From: Crotophaga sulcirostris
Lineage: Eukaryota > Chordata > Aves > Cuculiformes > Crotophagidae
Assembly (NCBI GenBank): GCA_013397455.1
Contig: VYZB01000014.1
Coordinates: forward strand, 2,109,832 to 2,173,831
Direction of reading: 5' to 3'
Length of the DNA: 64,000 nucleotides
The notes below the pieces were generated by a model that saw only the letters and a program-made list of their open reading frames with translations, did no database searches and was not told the DNA's origin. A program made the translations under genes and the position numbers. Positions 12,801 through 23,768 of the stretch are shown here, piece by piece. How positions within the stretch are numbered: the stretch's first letter is position 1; every line of letters begins with the position of its first letter.

Positions 12801-14477
12801 GCCTACAAAAGGAAGAAAAATTCCTTTTTTATCCTCCCAGTATGTGTTTAGGTCCATCTTATGTATCCATAGACCGTGTTCCCAAGTGTGATGAGCACTG
12901 TTAGCTGCAGAGGGACCAGAGGAGAGAAGTAGTCTTAGGAGTATCTGTCAAAAATGTGCGTTAGACCAAGCCAACCACATCTGCCCATTAACAACCTGAG
13001 CAAATTCTTCTCTCCTTCCCTTTTGTTTTGTTTTGTTGCAGGTGTTGCCTTCTGCATCACAAGTGGGCTCATGTTCTGGTTTTGTTATGGAGGCACAGAC
13101 CGTGAAAGAGCAGAAAAATTACTTTAAAGCATGTCAGCCCTTTCAGGTCTTCTGCATGTATAATACAATCTAAGTGATCTTCATTTCTTAATACATCTAA
13201 ATAAAAAAATATTAAAAGTTGCAGCCCTTCCCGGCCTGTGTGCATGTAACTGTGAAATGGCTGATTTCAACAGCAGAGAATCAGTGTCAGATATGGAAGA
13301 ATAATACCTGATACAAGTGTTTTCAAAGTCTTGTGTTCTGTAACAGGTGTCATGTATTTTATGTGTAGTGTTTGGAGATGGAATTCTGGAAAAGTTTGTG
13401 AAGGTGGGCTCTTAAAATAAGGTGATTCACATTTGACAGTGAAGAAATACATTTTGAAATAAAGATAGAGATGGCCTTATTCTAAATGGGAAATAATGAG
13501 CAAAGGCAAAACTTAAATTTCTTCTCTAGAAAAATTTAACATTCCATAACAACAACAAAAAAAATCATTTCCATAAAGAGTTTTTAAGCTGAACAGGGTT
13601 TGTGTTGTATAACAAACAGCCAGTGGTGGAATTACTGACCTTACACTATGAACAGGTAGCCTGACTTTCTTCAGATCTTGCCTATTTAGTTAATGTAACT
13701 GTGTGTCAGAGGACAGCTAGCATTGGTTTAAAGCCTGACACTTGGGAACAGACAGATCTCATGGAAGGGGAGCTCTGACCGCGGTAGCTCTGTGTGTGCT
13801 GGGATGTATCAGTTGTGAGAAGAAGAGTGACAGTTTAGTGGTTCCTCATCTAGATAATTGAAATAGTCTTATTTCTTTGTCTAAAGCTTTGCAATGGCCA
13901 AGTTTAAAATACTTTGTGCCGCTACATGTGTGTTCAAATACATAAGTGGGTTAGGTCTTTCACTGCACTGCAACAACAAAAACATTGTTTTATTTTCCAC
14001 TTCATCTTTTAATCTTATTAAATATCACAGTACTGTTGGGGTTTTCTTCACTATGGTACATTTGTGTGCCTGTTGCTGTGTAACACATTATTTTTTTAAT
14101 TGTACCAAATCAACTGCTAGTAAATCTGTAAATTAAAGGAAGTAAGTTTTGATGGGAAAACTAGTAGTGCCTGCCAAATCGAGAGGGGTGCGAAAACGTG
14201 GATTGGTATGTGACCATCGACAGGCATTGGTTTCCTTATAGCTCTATTAGACTATTGGAACAGTCTTATTTGTGAAGTGGATGTTCCAGTGCATGGAGTA
14301 TGGGAGTGGCGGGGTGGGGTGGTTGTAGGGAGTTGGGTTGCCTAATAAAAAGAAATACTGAAGCAGGATTAGTGGACAGGGCTGCTGTAGTATTTTTCTT
14401 AATTTTTTTTTTTAATATGCTGGTTTGCTCCCTCGGGTATCAGGTGCATAATGCAAAATGTTTGCAGAGTATTCTCT

Positions 14478-14616
14478 ATCCCTGGAGGTGTTCGAGACCA
14501 GGCTGGATGAGCCTTTGAGCACCCTGATCCAGTGGGAGGTGTCTCTGCCTATGGCAGGGGGATGGAACTGGATGGGCTTTGAGGTCCCTTCCCACCCAAC
14601 CCATTCCATGATTCTG
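14478..14616 (+). mobile_element. CR1 LINE 3' fragment
   Basis: This is a 3' end of a CR1 retrotransposon in the sense orientation. It begins with TCCCTGGAGGTGTTCGAGAC, passes through AGTGGGAGGTGTCTCTGCCT and GGATGGAACTGGATGGGCTT, and ends with GGTCCCTTCCCACCCAACCC and a diverged ATTCCATGATTCTG tail. That order is typical of avian CR1. The copy is 5'-truncated to about 140 bases, the usual state of these elements, and cannot move by itself. Confidence 0.9.
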
Positions 14617-15750
14617 CTCTTTGTACCTGGATGCATTGTCTTTGCCCAATTAAAGAATAAAGCAGCACCACTCTCAGGGCAGAGTTGGTGCTGCGGTCAG
14701 CTGGGAAGAAGTTAGAAGAGGTAGAAAGATGAGCACTACATGTGTCCTGTGTAGCAGGGCAAGTAAGGTGTTAACTGGTGATGCGTTTAACATGCAGATT
14801 GCAGTAATGCCATCATGCAAGAGGTGCCTAAGTGTCTCTAGTTCTTATTTGTTTGGTTTGAAAAAGTTTATGTTTTTAAAGACTGTATTGACTCTGGTGT
14901 TTCTGATGTCTTTTTTTTTATTTCTTTTTTTATTAGGACTAAATTTTGTTCTTCCCTCTTCTCACAAAAGATGCACTTGTGGGTACACTGGGTTCCTCTA
15001 GTTCTCAGTTAGCAAAAAAAAATAGGTAAATCTGTAAGTGAGTGGTTGTTACTGCTCCACTCCCTCAGTTACTTGGGTGCCAAGATAACAGCCAGCACTC
15101 AGTTGTGTTGCTGTGTTAGGGGCCGTTACACAGGGAAAGTCGACAAAAGCCACGCATGGCATGTTTTTTTCCTCAAAAGCCTGCCTAGATCAGAGGTGGG
15201 AGAGGGTGAGGATCTTGAAACAGGTTCACTGTTTCCAGTCACGACGTATCGAAATACTTCTGCTCCAGTGAGCAGTTTTCTGTCAACCGTAAGTTTAGGT
15301 TTAAATAAAATAAACTTCCTTTTTCCTAGTACAAAAGTACAGCTGCTACGGAGTACACAGAGTGCTGCCTGTGGAGGAGAAGGAATCACCAAACCTGTGG
15401 ATGTTAAAATGGTTCAGAAGAGCAGCAAGCTTTAGTATATATTACTTAAGATACAATTTAGACTATATTCTATGGCTGATTTATTTAATTTTAATTGAGG
15501 CTGTGTTTGTGACTAGTTGCTCATCCAGAATTTTTTACCCCCTTATAATAGACCTTATAATGGTTTTCCTGTGTAACTGAAGTGTTTTTGGGTACATTTT
15601 CATGTTGAATTAGCCCAGTTTTTAATTTTACTGTGTAAACTCCATGGATTTTATTTCTTGAATTCTATTTCAGTTTGTGTTATAATCGCAAAATTAAACT
15701 CAACTTTCAGGGTTCGTTAAGCTATTTTAGGATTGGATATGTAGCAAATA

Positions 15751-15806
15751 GAACCATAGAATTGTTTACATTGGAGAAGACCTGTAAGACCATCAAGTCC
15801 AACCAA
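15751..15806 (-). mobile_element. CR1 LINE 3' tail, very short and old
   Basis: This looks like the extreme 3' end of a CR1 copy in antisense orientation: a diverged CATAGAATTG-type tail, then a TTGGAGAAGACCTGTAAGAC and CATCAAGTCCAACC order. Only about 55 bases remain and they are diverged, so it is an old truncated insertion. The call rests on the order of short words and is less certain than for the longer copies. Confidence 0.7.
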
Positions 15807-18800
15807 AAAAAACCCATAAATAATAATTTGTTGGCTTCCTTAAAATACAGCAGGGGCACAATGAGATCATGTCACCTAAAAATAATGTGACTGAAAGAAG
15901 ATTTCTTATGGGCCAAACTGTATGTTCAGCATTAGTGTAATACACAAATTGGCTGGAGAAATTGAACATATATTCAACTTTGAAAACTCATTAATGGGTA
16001 AATGGGAATAGTTTTTGCAGATGACTGACTTCATTCAGATTGCTGATGAAAACCTGATGTAATAGAATACAGAGTGTGAGGGGGAGAGTTTCATCTGCTG
16101 AAAAGCTTTAGGTACGCTGCTTGTGTTTCATTGAGAAATTTGTAAGTCCCTCTACAGACCATCTTCTGTAACCTTGCCCACTGAAACTTTGTATTCTTCT
16201 GTATAATAAACTTCAAAAACCTCTCTAATAGCTGTGAATGATCAGTTTGACATAAATTTGATGTTAGATTTTCCACAAGATTCTTTGTGTGTAGATGAAT
16301 TAGTATACAATGACTTTAAATACATAGATGACTACTTCAGTGTGTGTTTTATATACAGGAACATTTAAATCTTGGGAGCCTAAAATTAGAACTCGCAGTT
16401 GCACGTGAGGCTGCAGGTGCATGTGTGCATGACACATTTCTCTCTGGGATCTGCGGCTCAGCTTTTATCTGCACAATACAGACATTTCCCAGGACCATTA
16501 AATTTCAGAGAACAGGAGACATAGTGGCTGGCTGTGTTGCATTCTGCATCCTCGCAGAGAGCGGGAGGAAAGGGTACGGAGAATTGCAGCAAAAATTGTA
16601 GCCTTGCAAAAGGGCTGGTGGTGGGATCTGCTGCTTGGGTGTGCGAGGAGGTGTGTTGCTGCCTGCAGCGTGTGGCAAACCTTTTGGCTGGGAGGTGAAG
16701 CTGGAGGAGACAGTGCAGGGGATGGGATTTCAGAAATGCAGCGTGGCTGAACCCATGGATAAAGGTGAGTTGGGAGGAGCAGGTCCTCCTGCAGCCTTCC
16801 AGGTTTCACTGGACAGGAAGCTGCCTTGAGTTCAGGAAAGCAAAATAAAAGCTATGAAACCGTAGCTTTGGAAAAATAGTCTGTCCTGATTTTCAAAAGG
16901 AGACTGGAGAGAGAGGACTGCTCTTAGAGATAAAGTGTTAGTAAAGATTTACAACTGATCAAACCTTGTCCTGCAGCTCCGGTGCCTGGTTAAATGAGAT
17001 CGTGGGGCTTTTTGGTCTTGAAGTGAAAGTCATTCCCTGAGCCAAAACTCTGAGGTCTGGGCATTCTTAGGACTTGAATAAAATGCTGTGTAATTGATAG
17101 ATTTGTCAAAGTGGAAAACACAGTAAAAACGTTTTACCAAGTCTTCAGCTGTTCCTTCCTTCAGCCCGTCAGTCAGCAACTGCATGGTGAAACAAAGTTC
17201 ACACACTTGCGCTCGGAACCCAAGGAGAGAGCTGGGCCTTTCCAGTGGCTCTACAAATAACTGGGTGCTCAAAACTGGGTGTACAAAAAATATAAATTAC
17301 TTAATGGACAGAGCAGAGTTTTTGCAGAAAATACTGAAGCAGTGCTTCCTTCTGAGCCTAAGCAAACCAGCTTGGGTATGGAATGTCCATGCGTTTTGTT
17401 TTATTTTGCATTAAAAGGTTCTTTTATGTGAGGCAACACGAGCATGACCCTTATGGGACACACTTCTTAAAAACAGTGTTTCTATATGTAAATGTGATGG
17501 TTTTATGTTTGGTTTGTTTGATTATGCATATGTTCTTTGCAATCACATATTTGTTATGCCTGCGCGTGTGGTTCATGAAATACTTGCGTACTATTAATAC
17601 ATAGGCATTTATTACTTGAAATATTGCAGAAAACCCTTAAGTATGTTTATTTTAATAAAATCTCTTAATCTTTGGATTAAAACTTGTGTAAACCAGAGCA
17701 CTCTGTGTGGTTTTAGTTATTATGTTCACTATATTGGTTTAGCAATATTCTTTATTATCATATTGTATAGTACACAGTAAAAGATTTGCCTGACGTTTAA
17801 TTTTACTTCAGTGTTGATGATGAGTACACAAAACCACATGTGTTCATGGTTGATAAGCACTTGAGCGTTTCTGGAAAATAATTGGGAAAATATTGTGTGA
17901 AAAATAATATTTTAGTTGCAGAAAGAGATATTTCTGTGGGAGAGGTAAGTTTTGACATGCTAACTTAGGTCACTTATTTTAAAACATTCACATCAATTAA
18001 AATAAGGGACTATAGGACTCTCAATTGATCAGAGCTTTCCTTAGGCTAAGCCATTGGTCTGGCTATGATTGAGCTCTGCTTTCTGTCAGAGATCTGCCCA
18101 GCTTTGGTGCAGGCTATTCCAGGGGGTCCTGAATGCTGCTCCCTCCTCATGCCTCTCTTCCCCCAAAGTACAAGCTCTTAAAAACAGTAATTTGGGAGGT
18201 TTTGTCTGCTTTCAGATATTGAAATGACATATGTATTCTGTGTAGCCATAAAGGGTAAAACAATAGGAATATTTTCATCACTTTGACAGGGTCTGACAGT
18301 AGCTGGGACAAGTGTTGTAAACAAATTATGGGAGGTGTCACAAAACTTTTCCTTCAAGATGTAAATGAGTTTTAAGTTCCTGCAGCTGTGGGTTTTTTCC
18401 TCCCCTTTTAAAGATTTTTTTTTTTTTTCACGTTACTGAGGAGTTGTGTTACCTTGAAGAAAAGTTCTAATAAAGCTTGCCTTTGGAGAAGGAGATCTGC
18501 CAGTTAGGTCACATTAAAACAAGGTGTACTCACGTAGTTTTTTACCTCAATATCATCAAGACTAATTCTCTTCTAACGAAAAGGGAAAGCACAGCCAGTA
18601 CGGAGCAAATGCATTCAAGATATCTTTTGTGGATGTTATTTGAACTTCCTTGGTCCATGAAGTGAAATCAAACAAGTCAGATTTGGCAACATTTCAAAAT
18701 AATGGGATATATTTACCATTCCCTTATGCAGTACCTCAAAAACAGTTCCCTGGTGTCTTAATGGAAAGCCTAGTCAACTGATAAAAGTTGGTACATTTAC

Positions 18801-20697
18801 TTAGGGTGGATTTGGATCAGGTCTCAGTAAAAAGAAAAATAAACTCTGTGTTTGGGGAGTTGTAGAGGTGAAAAGGAGTTATATATGTTGTGAGTGCAAA
18901 GTTAGTCTAGGGCATCGCGTTTTAATACACCTAGTATTAAGTGGAGTGATTACAATTATCCAATTCCACTAAATGGCAAGCAGCACATATATGTTGGTGA
19001 TAAATCACATTCAGGCTTTTAAAAGTAATCATAATAAGCAGATGCTGGAATGAATAGGGAAGGACTGAGCATTAGGAGTGTTCTGGCTTAAAAGTGTTTC
19101 TGCAGTACTATTATGTATTCTTGTCACATTTTCATCAAGGTTTTTATTCTTTTTGCCTGAACTCTGCTGGAGTTTGTTCTTTGCCCTTTCACTTCTGCCC
19201 TTGCTGGTTTTGCTTTCTCTTCCTCTGTTTCAGTTTGCGCGCTCTTTTTTTTTTTTTTCAGTTGTGGTGAGCAAACTTCTGCAAAATAGGGCACTTGTGT
19301 TCTGGTCTTTGCACACTGCCAGGATGAGGGCTCCTTTACCCTCTTCCTCTGGACTTCGCTGTCCTAGAGAAGATCCTGACCTCGCTTTTTTTGGTGATAC
19401 TTCATTTAATCTCTAGAAAGGATCTAGTCTTGTTAAATGGTAGGTGGTCCTTATCTGAAAAGAGACAACAAATTTTGTAGGAAATGATAAAAAATCCAAT
19501 AAAAATAGGCAGTGAAGCTGTGGTAGTCACTGAATCTAGGGACTCTGTAACCATAAACTGCCAACCTGTCTCTAGCTGCACAATTGAGCCTGTTTTATTT
19601 GTTCTCTTGTCTGTGATATTAAGTAATAGAATTGAGAGTACACAGATGCAGTTACTCTTAAAGAGAACAAGCATCTGTTTCTGTAGTTTAACTGTCTTGT
19701 AAGAAAACGCTGAAAATACTACAAATTTATTAGGTGACTTGTGTTATGCATACTCAGGAGAAAAGGAGATGGCAACTCAGTTTAAGGAAGTTTTTCCAGA
19801 GTAGACCTGCTGAGCTCCATGTCACTTGATGTGTGGTATGCCAGCCTGTCCATTATTGGTTTCATCTTTTATTAGAAAAGATGTATTGGCCTTTTCCAAA
19901 TAAGAAGCGTTTTCCTTGTTACACGTGCACAAAACATGCAGTTAAGGTATCTCTGAATTGCCTGTGGCACAGGCTTGTTCCGGTCTTGATGAAGAGCACA
20001 GCAATATGTCATTTAAAGTTACCTTTTTAAAAACACTGTAAGCTATTTGAAAGGAGAAGTGCAGTCTGGAGGTCACAATGTTCAGAGTTTTCATATTATA
20101 GAGGTAAATGAAATTAGTCTTCTTTATGCTGTTAGTAGAATTAATGTAATTAGCAGCTCCTATAACAGTATTTCTATGTTGGTGCAGTCTAAATAATTCA
20201 TTTATGGAAAAATGAAAATTTGAGGTCTTGTTTTAAATTTTTTTTAGCTTGACCTTGAAAAGCATTCCCATATGGAGAGGGTTAAATGAGCCCAGCTTTG
20301 GAAGAGGAGCGTATGAATCATGGTTGCTAGGCTCTTCCTTGAGAGGCACAGGCTTTACATTTACAGTGGAGTATTTCAAAAAGTAATCTTTAGACTCGGA
20401 GGAGCCATGCATTTGAAATGACACTGGTGAAATACTGTAAACTTCATTAGACTTTTAAATAGAGAATTTACATGCCATTAAATGAGATGGGTATAAAGTA
20501 TTAGATGTTAGAATATCTACTGCAAGACTTGTGGACTTGAATAAGTGGTTGAGAGGAACAGAAGAATTTGGTATCCATCTCCTGGTCTGTGGTACATACT
20601 TCTTGCCTACGTTTTGTTAAACTGTTCTGTATGTTATTCTCTGACATTTGTGTGGTCTGACTGGTCATTCTCACAACAGTGCTGCAGAGGTGTTTCT

Positions 20698-20715
20698 ATA
20701 TTTCTATAGAAATAT
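20698..20715. repeat. Perfect 18-bp palindrome
   Basis: ATATTTCTATAGAAATAT is self-complementary and sits in intron sequence. It is AT-rich, so a chance origin is possible. Confidence 0.8.
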
Positions 20716-21480
20716 GCTTTCTCTGAAATCACCTGCTCTGGCTCTGCTCAACTGAAATAGCGGTGAAGCCTGTTAAACATGTGGGCACTTACCTGCCTAA
20801 TGCTGAGGCTCCTGGGTTGGGGAGTGTGGATGCAAGACTCTTCCAGTTGTCTGATCTGGTGTTGGCTAGGCCACACTCCTTACAGTTTCAAACCCATGGC
20901 TGAGACTGTTGTTCAGGTCTCTGAAATACCGACATGACTTTCTGCCCCCGGTGCTTGGTCTGTGGTGGTTTCAGGTGCTCAGCACAGGAAGGCTCCAGGG
21001 TTGTTTGGGGCCCTGTGGGCTTCTCTGACAAAAGGATTTGATTGTATCTATTTTAAATCCATGCTTTGATAATAAAAAACTCTAGTTTATTTTACTTGGT
21101 ATGAGAAAACAGACAGAATTGCATTTAGGACTCTTGCCTTCCTGCTCCTTGCTCGCTGGTTGGGTTTTGATGCTGCTCTGTTACTGGGCTGCAGGAGAGT
21201 GCTGGGGTTTCAGAGGTCTCTTATGTGGATTTGGGTGATCTGGCTGTAGGCCTATGCAGAACTTCCTTTCCAATCATGGCTGTGCTTTTGGGTGTGCAGC
21301 AAATCCGTTTTTCTGTGTCAGCTGCTGTTACTCTTAGAATGGTTCTCTGTGGGTTGGTGTATGTCCTAGTGGTGTAGCATTGCTTCCTGTCCCTTGGAGC
21401 CTTCATTTTTAAAACTCTGAAGATGAGCTTTACAGTGTAAGGGGATCTTGTCAGTTGTTTGGATTTTGGGACCCCCAAAC

Positions 21481-21555
21481 TGAAATATAATAAAATAAAT
21501 ATATAATATTTATATATAAGATAATATATGTAATTATTTTTTATTATTATTTACA
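21481..21555. repeat. A/T-only low-complexity stretch
   Basis: About 75 bases consist almost wholly of A and T, with mixed TATA, ATAAAT and TTATTATTAT words. It is simple intronic low-complexity sequence that could unwind easily. No gene is present. Confidence 0.85.
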
Positions 21556-23185
21556 TCACTTTCTACCAATTTGTTTCACTTGTAGTTTAAAATTGCAGCT
21601 CTGTATTGCCAGTAAATTTTCAGGGTCCTTAAACAGACCAAGTGGGGTGGCTCAGCCTGGTGTCCTGGCGTGCTTTAGCTTGCAAGAGAGGCAGGAGCAG
21701 GCAGTGCTTCCCTTGCACCCAGACTGTGCGAAGTCCGTGATGCCCGTGCTGGCTGAACAGGTACAGGTGGGAGCACAAGAGGCAGGCTGGGGGTTCATGG
21801 CTTGTTCAATACTGGGCCTGTCCATGTGCTGTTAGCAAGACTGACAGTGGACACCGTGGTGCTGGCACCCATCTGTCCTGGTCTGTGAGCACTCCCATGG
21901 CAGGGACCCTGCAGTACCCAAAAGAGCTCCTGCATGGAATGTTAACCGTGATGTTTTAAGTTTGTATTTCTTTTTTTTCCTTTAACTGGCTTAATATTGC
22001 ATCACAGAAAGTAGATGTTCCCACACCCCCAACACATATTTACTCAGTTTTGCCTAGTTTGCAGTAGGCTACGTGTGCCTGAGGTTGTCATATATTTTTT
22101 TTATAAGTATCATATAAATAAATAAGCAAGAATCACTACTTAATGAAATGCAAATCAGTTTATAATTGATTTATTTATTTAATGTAAGCTTATTTGTGAA
22201 AAGGCGTGTGTGATTTAGATAAGCATAGCTCTGATCTATCACAGCTGTGTCAGATGCCTGTGGTCATTGGATTTGTGTCCAAAACCCAGTTGCAGCTGTT
22301 GCTGCAGGTATCACACTTAATTTTAATGCATCACTAATAAGTTTTTTTTGAAAACCTGGGATAGACCTTATTTTTTAAAGTAAAGTAAAGAAGTGTTTCT
22401 GATGAATACTGATGGGAGCATTTCGTCCTGGAAACTGTTTGGTGTGGGTCTGTTCTTTTGCCTGCAAGAAGCAAAGTGGAGCTGGTGGGGCTGTCCAGGG
22501 CTGTCAGCGGTGACTGCTGGTGGCACCTCGGGCTGTGCCACAGTCACACCTCAGGTGCAGCCCACTCTGTCTATCTCATAACTGGTGTTCCAGTCATGAG
22601 CATAAATATGGATGTTGGTAAAAATGCACATAGGCAAGTTAGTGGCTTTAAAACAAAACTCTGGGGTCAGTTCTGGCACAGAGGTAACTAAGTTTAAATT
22701 AAGTTGCTATTGTAAGTAAATCTATTACTTCGGTATTTTTTTGAAGAAGAGTTTTCTTGTATCAGTTTTAAATCTTTAAATAGTGTTATAAATCCCTTAG
22801 ACATGTGCTTTGGCAATGATGAATTTATACTATTATACTTGAATTATTATGAATTGTACTGCTTGCAGTTTCCTATTTTTTGTCTTCTAATGACTGAGTA
22901 ACATTTTTAGTTACATAAATGTAATTTACCTTTAAGTTGTGCAACAAGTGCTCCAGTAGTCTCTGAATGCAATTTTAAAGTTAAATGGTACTGTTAGGAG
23001 ACTGTATTCTTCAAAACAAAATAATAGAAATTAATTTCATTAGTAAAAGTCTGCAAGTATGTGTGTTATCTCCAAATCCACACACGCTCCGACACACTGT
23101 TATCTGTCTCTCTCTCTTACGTAGCTGTTACACTGATCTCTGGCAGCAGATGGCTGGACTATAATGCACGGTTAAACAAATAAAA

Positions 23186-23214
23186 CCATTAGGCAGTGTA
23201 ATACTGCCTGGTAA
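23186..23214 (+). other. Short hairpin containing a miR-200b-like 16-mer
   Basis: AGGCAGT (23191-23197) pairs with ACTGCCT (23203-23209) around a five-base loop. The right side holds TAATACTGCCTGGTAA (23199-23214), which equals the first 16 bases of the mature miR-200b sequence as I remember it. The usual miR-200 5p arm is not visible upstream and the hairpin is far too short for a normal precursor, so this is not called as a microRNA gene. Confidence 0.5.
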
Positions 23215-23663
23215 ATGACTGCATGTTTAAAAGGGTTTAAAAAATTAAATAGAAAATAAAGTTCATTTTTAAATTCATTTAATGACATTGCAAGAAAATC
23301 CAAACCCCTTTCAGAATACATTAAACATCCCCTTTTATGTTGCATTTGTCATTTGAAGTCAGTCTTTTTTTATTACATTCTTGCATCTGGTATAAGATAA
23401 TCAGTCCTAAATCAGTTTTCTAATAGATGTTTTCTACAAGTAATCACTCATTTTACATTTATCTTTGTAGGAAGATTTTTGCTTTTGTAATACTCCAGCA
23501 CAAAATTATCTACTGCATTATATGCTCTTTTTTCCTCATTTTCAAATTTGATACAAATGTGTTAAAATTATGATTCAACACTAGTGTCATGGCTCTGTAA
23601 TTAAACTGTTTTTTCAATAATTGTCAGCAGCTGAGAGATGCCATTTTGTCTTTTTGTTTTTAG

Positions 23664-23768
23664 ATATGCCAATATTTGGTCTTTGCCCGGCTCATGATGA
23701 TTTCTATTTGGTGATGTGTAACCACTGTAATCAGGTCGTAAAACCACAGGCATTTCAATCACATTATG
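23664..23768 (+). CDS. ATXN7: ATXN7 exon: N-terminal zinc finger
   Basis: This 105-bp exon lies between TTTTTAG and GTAAGT. It reads [20 protein letters not shown], then [14 protein letters not shown], and its last G opens a glutamate codon finished in the next exon, where RRH follows. The C-x2-C pair (CNHC) with the later H-x4-H (HYERRH, formed only after splicing) makes a C2H2-like finger, the conserved block I of the ataxin-7/Sgf73 family. This region is needed in the family for holding the deubiquitinase module. It is nearly identical to human ([20 protein letters not shown]). Neighbouring introns are 22.3 and 24.3 kb, so the exon is isolated and easily missed by ORF-based prediction. Confidence 0.97.

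Larger units (their letters stand above)
1384..23663 (+). other. ATXN7 intron of 22.3 kb
   Basis: This is a large intron with donor GTGAGT at 1384 and acceptor TTTTTAG ending at 23663. It is moderately AT-rich, with only two short CR1 fragments (14478-14616 and 15751-15806), listed separately. An almost pure A/T stretch lies at 21481-21555, and poly-T runs occur near 11010, 18417 and 19248. The remaining open frames are under 140 codons, start at random ATGs, and have no flanking splice or family signal that I recognise. Stretches 1400-14470 and 15810-21480 hold no gene I can support. The last 900 bases (about 22700-23630) are AT-rich and look non-repetitive, possibly conserved non-coding sequence; this last point is inference. 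Confidence 0.85.

Noticed and set aside
23199..23214. A microRNA gene of the miR-200 family
   Set aside because: Only 16 bases match, the hairpin is short, and the partner arm typical of miR-200 precursors is absent. Kept as a finding, not as a gene.
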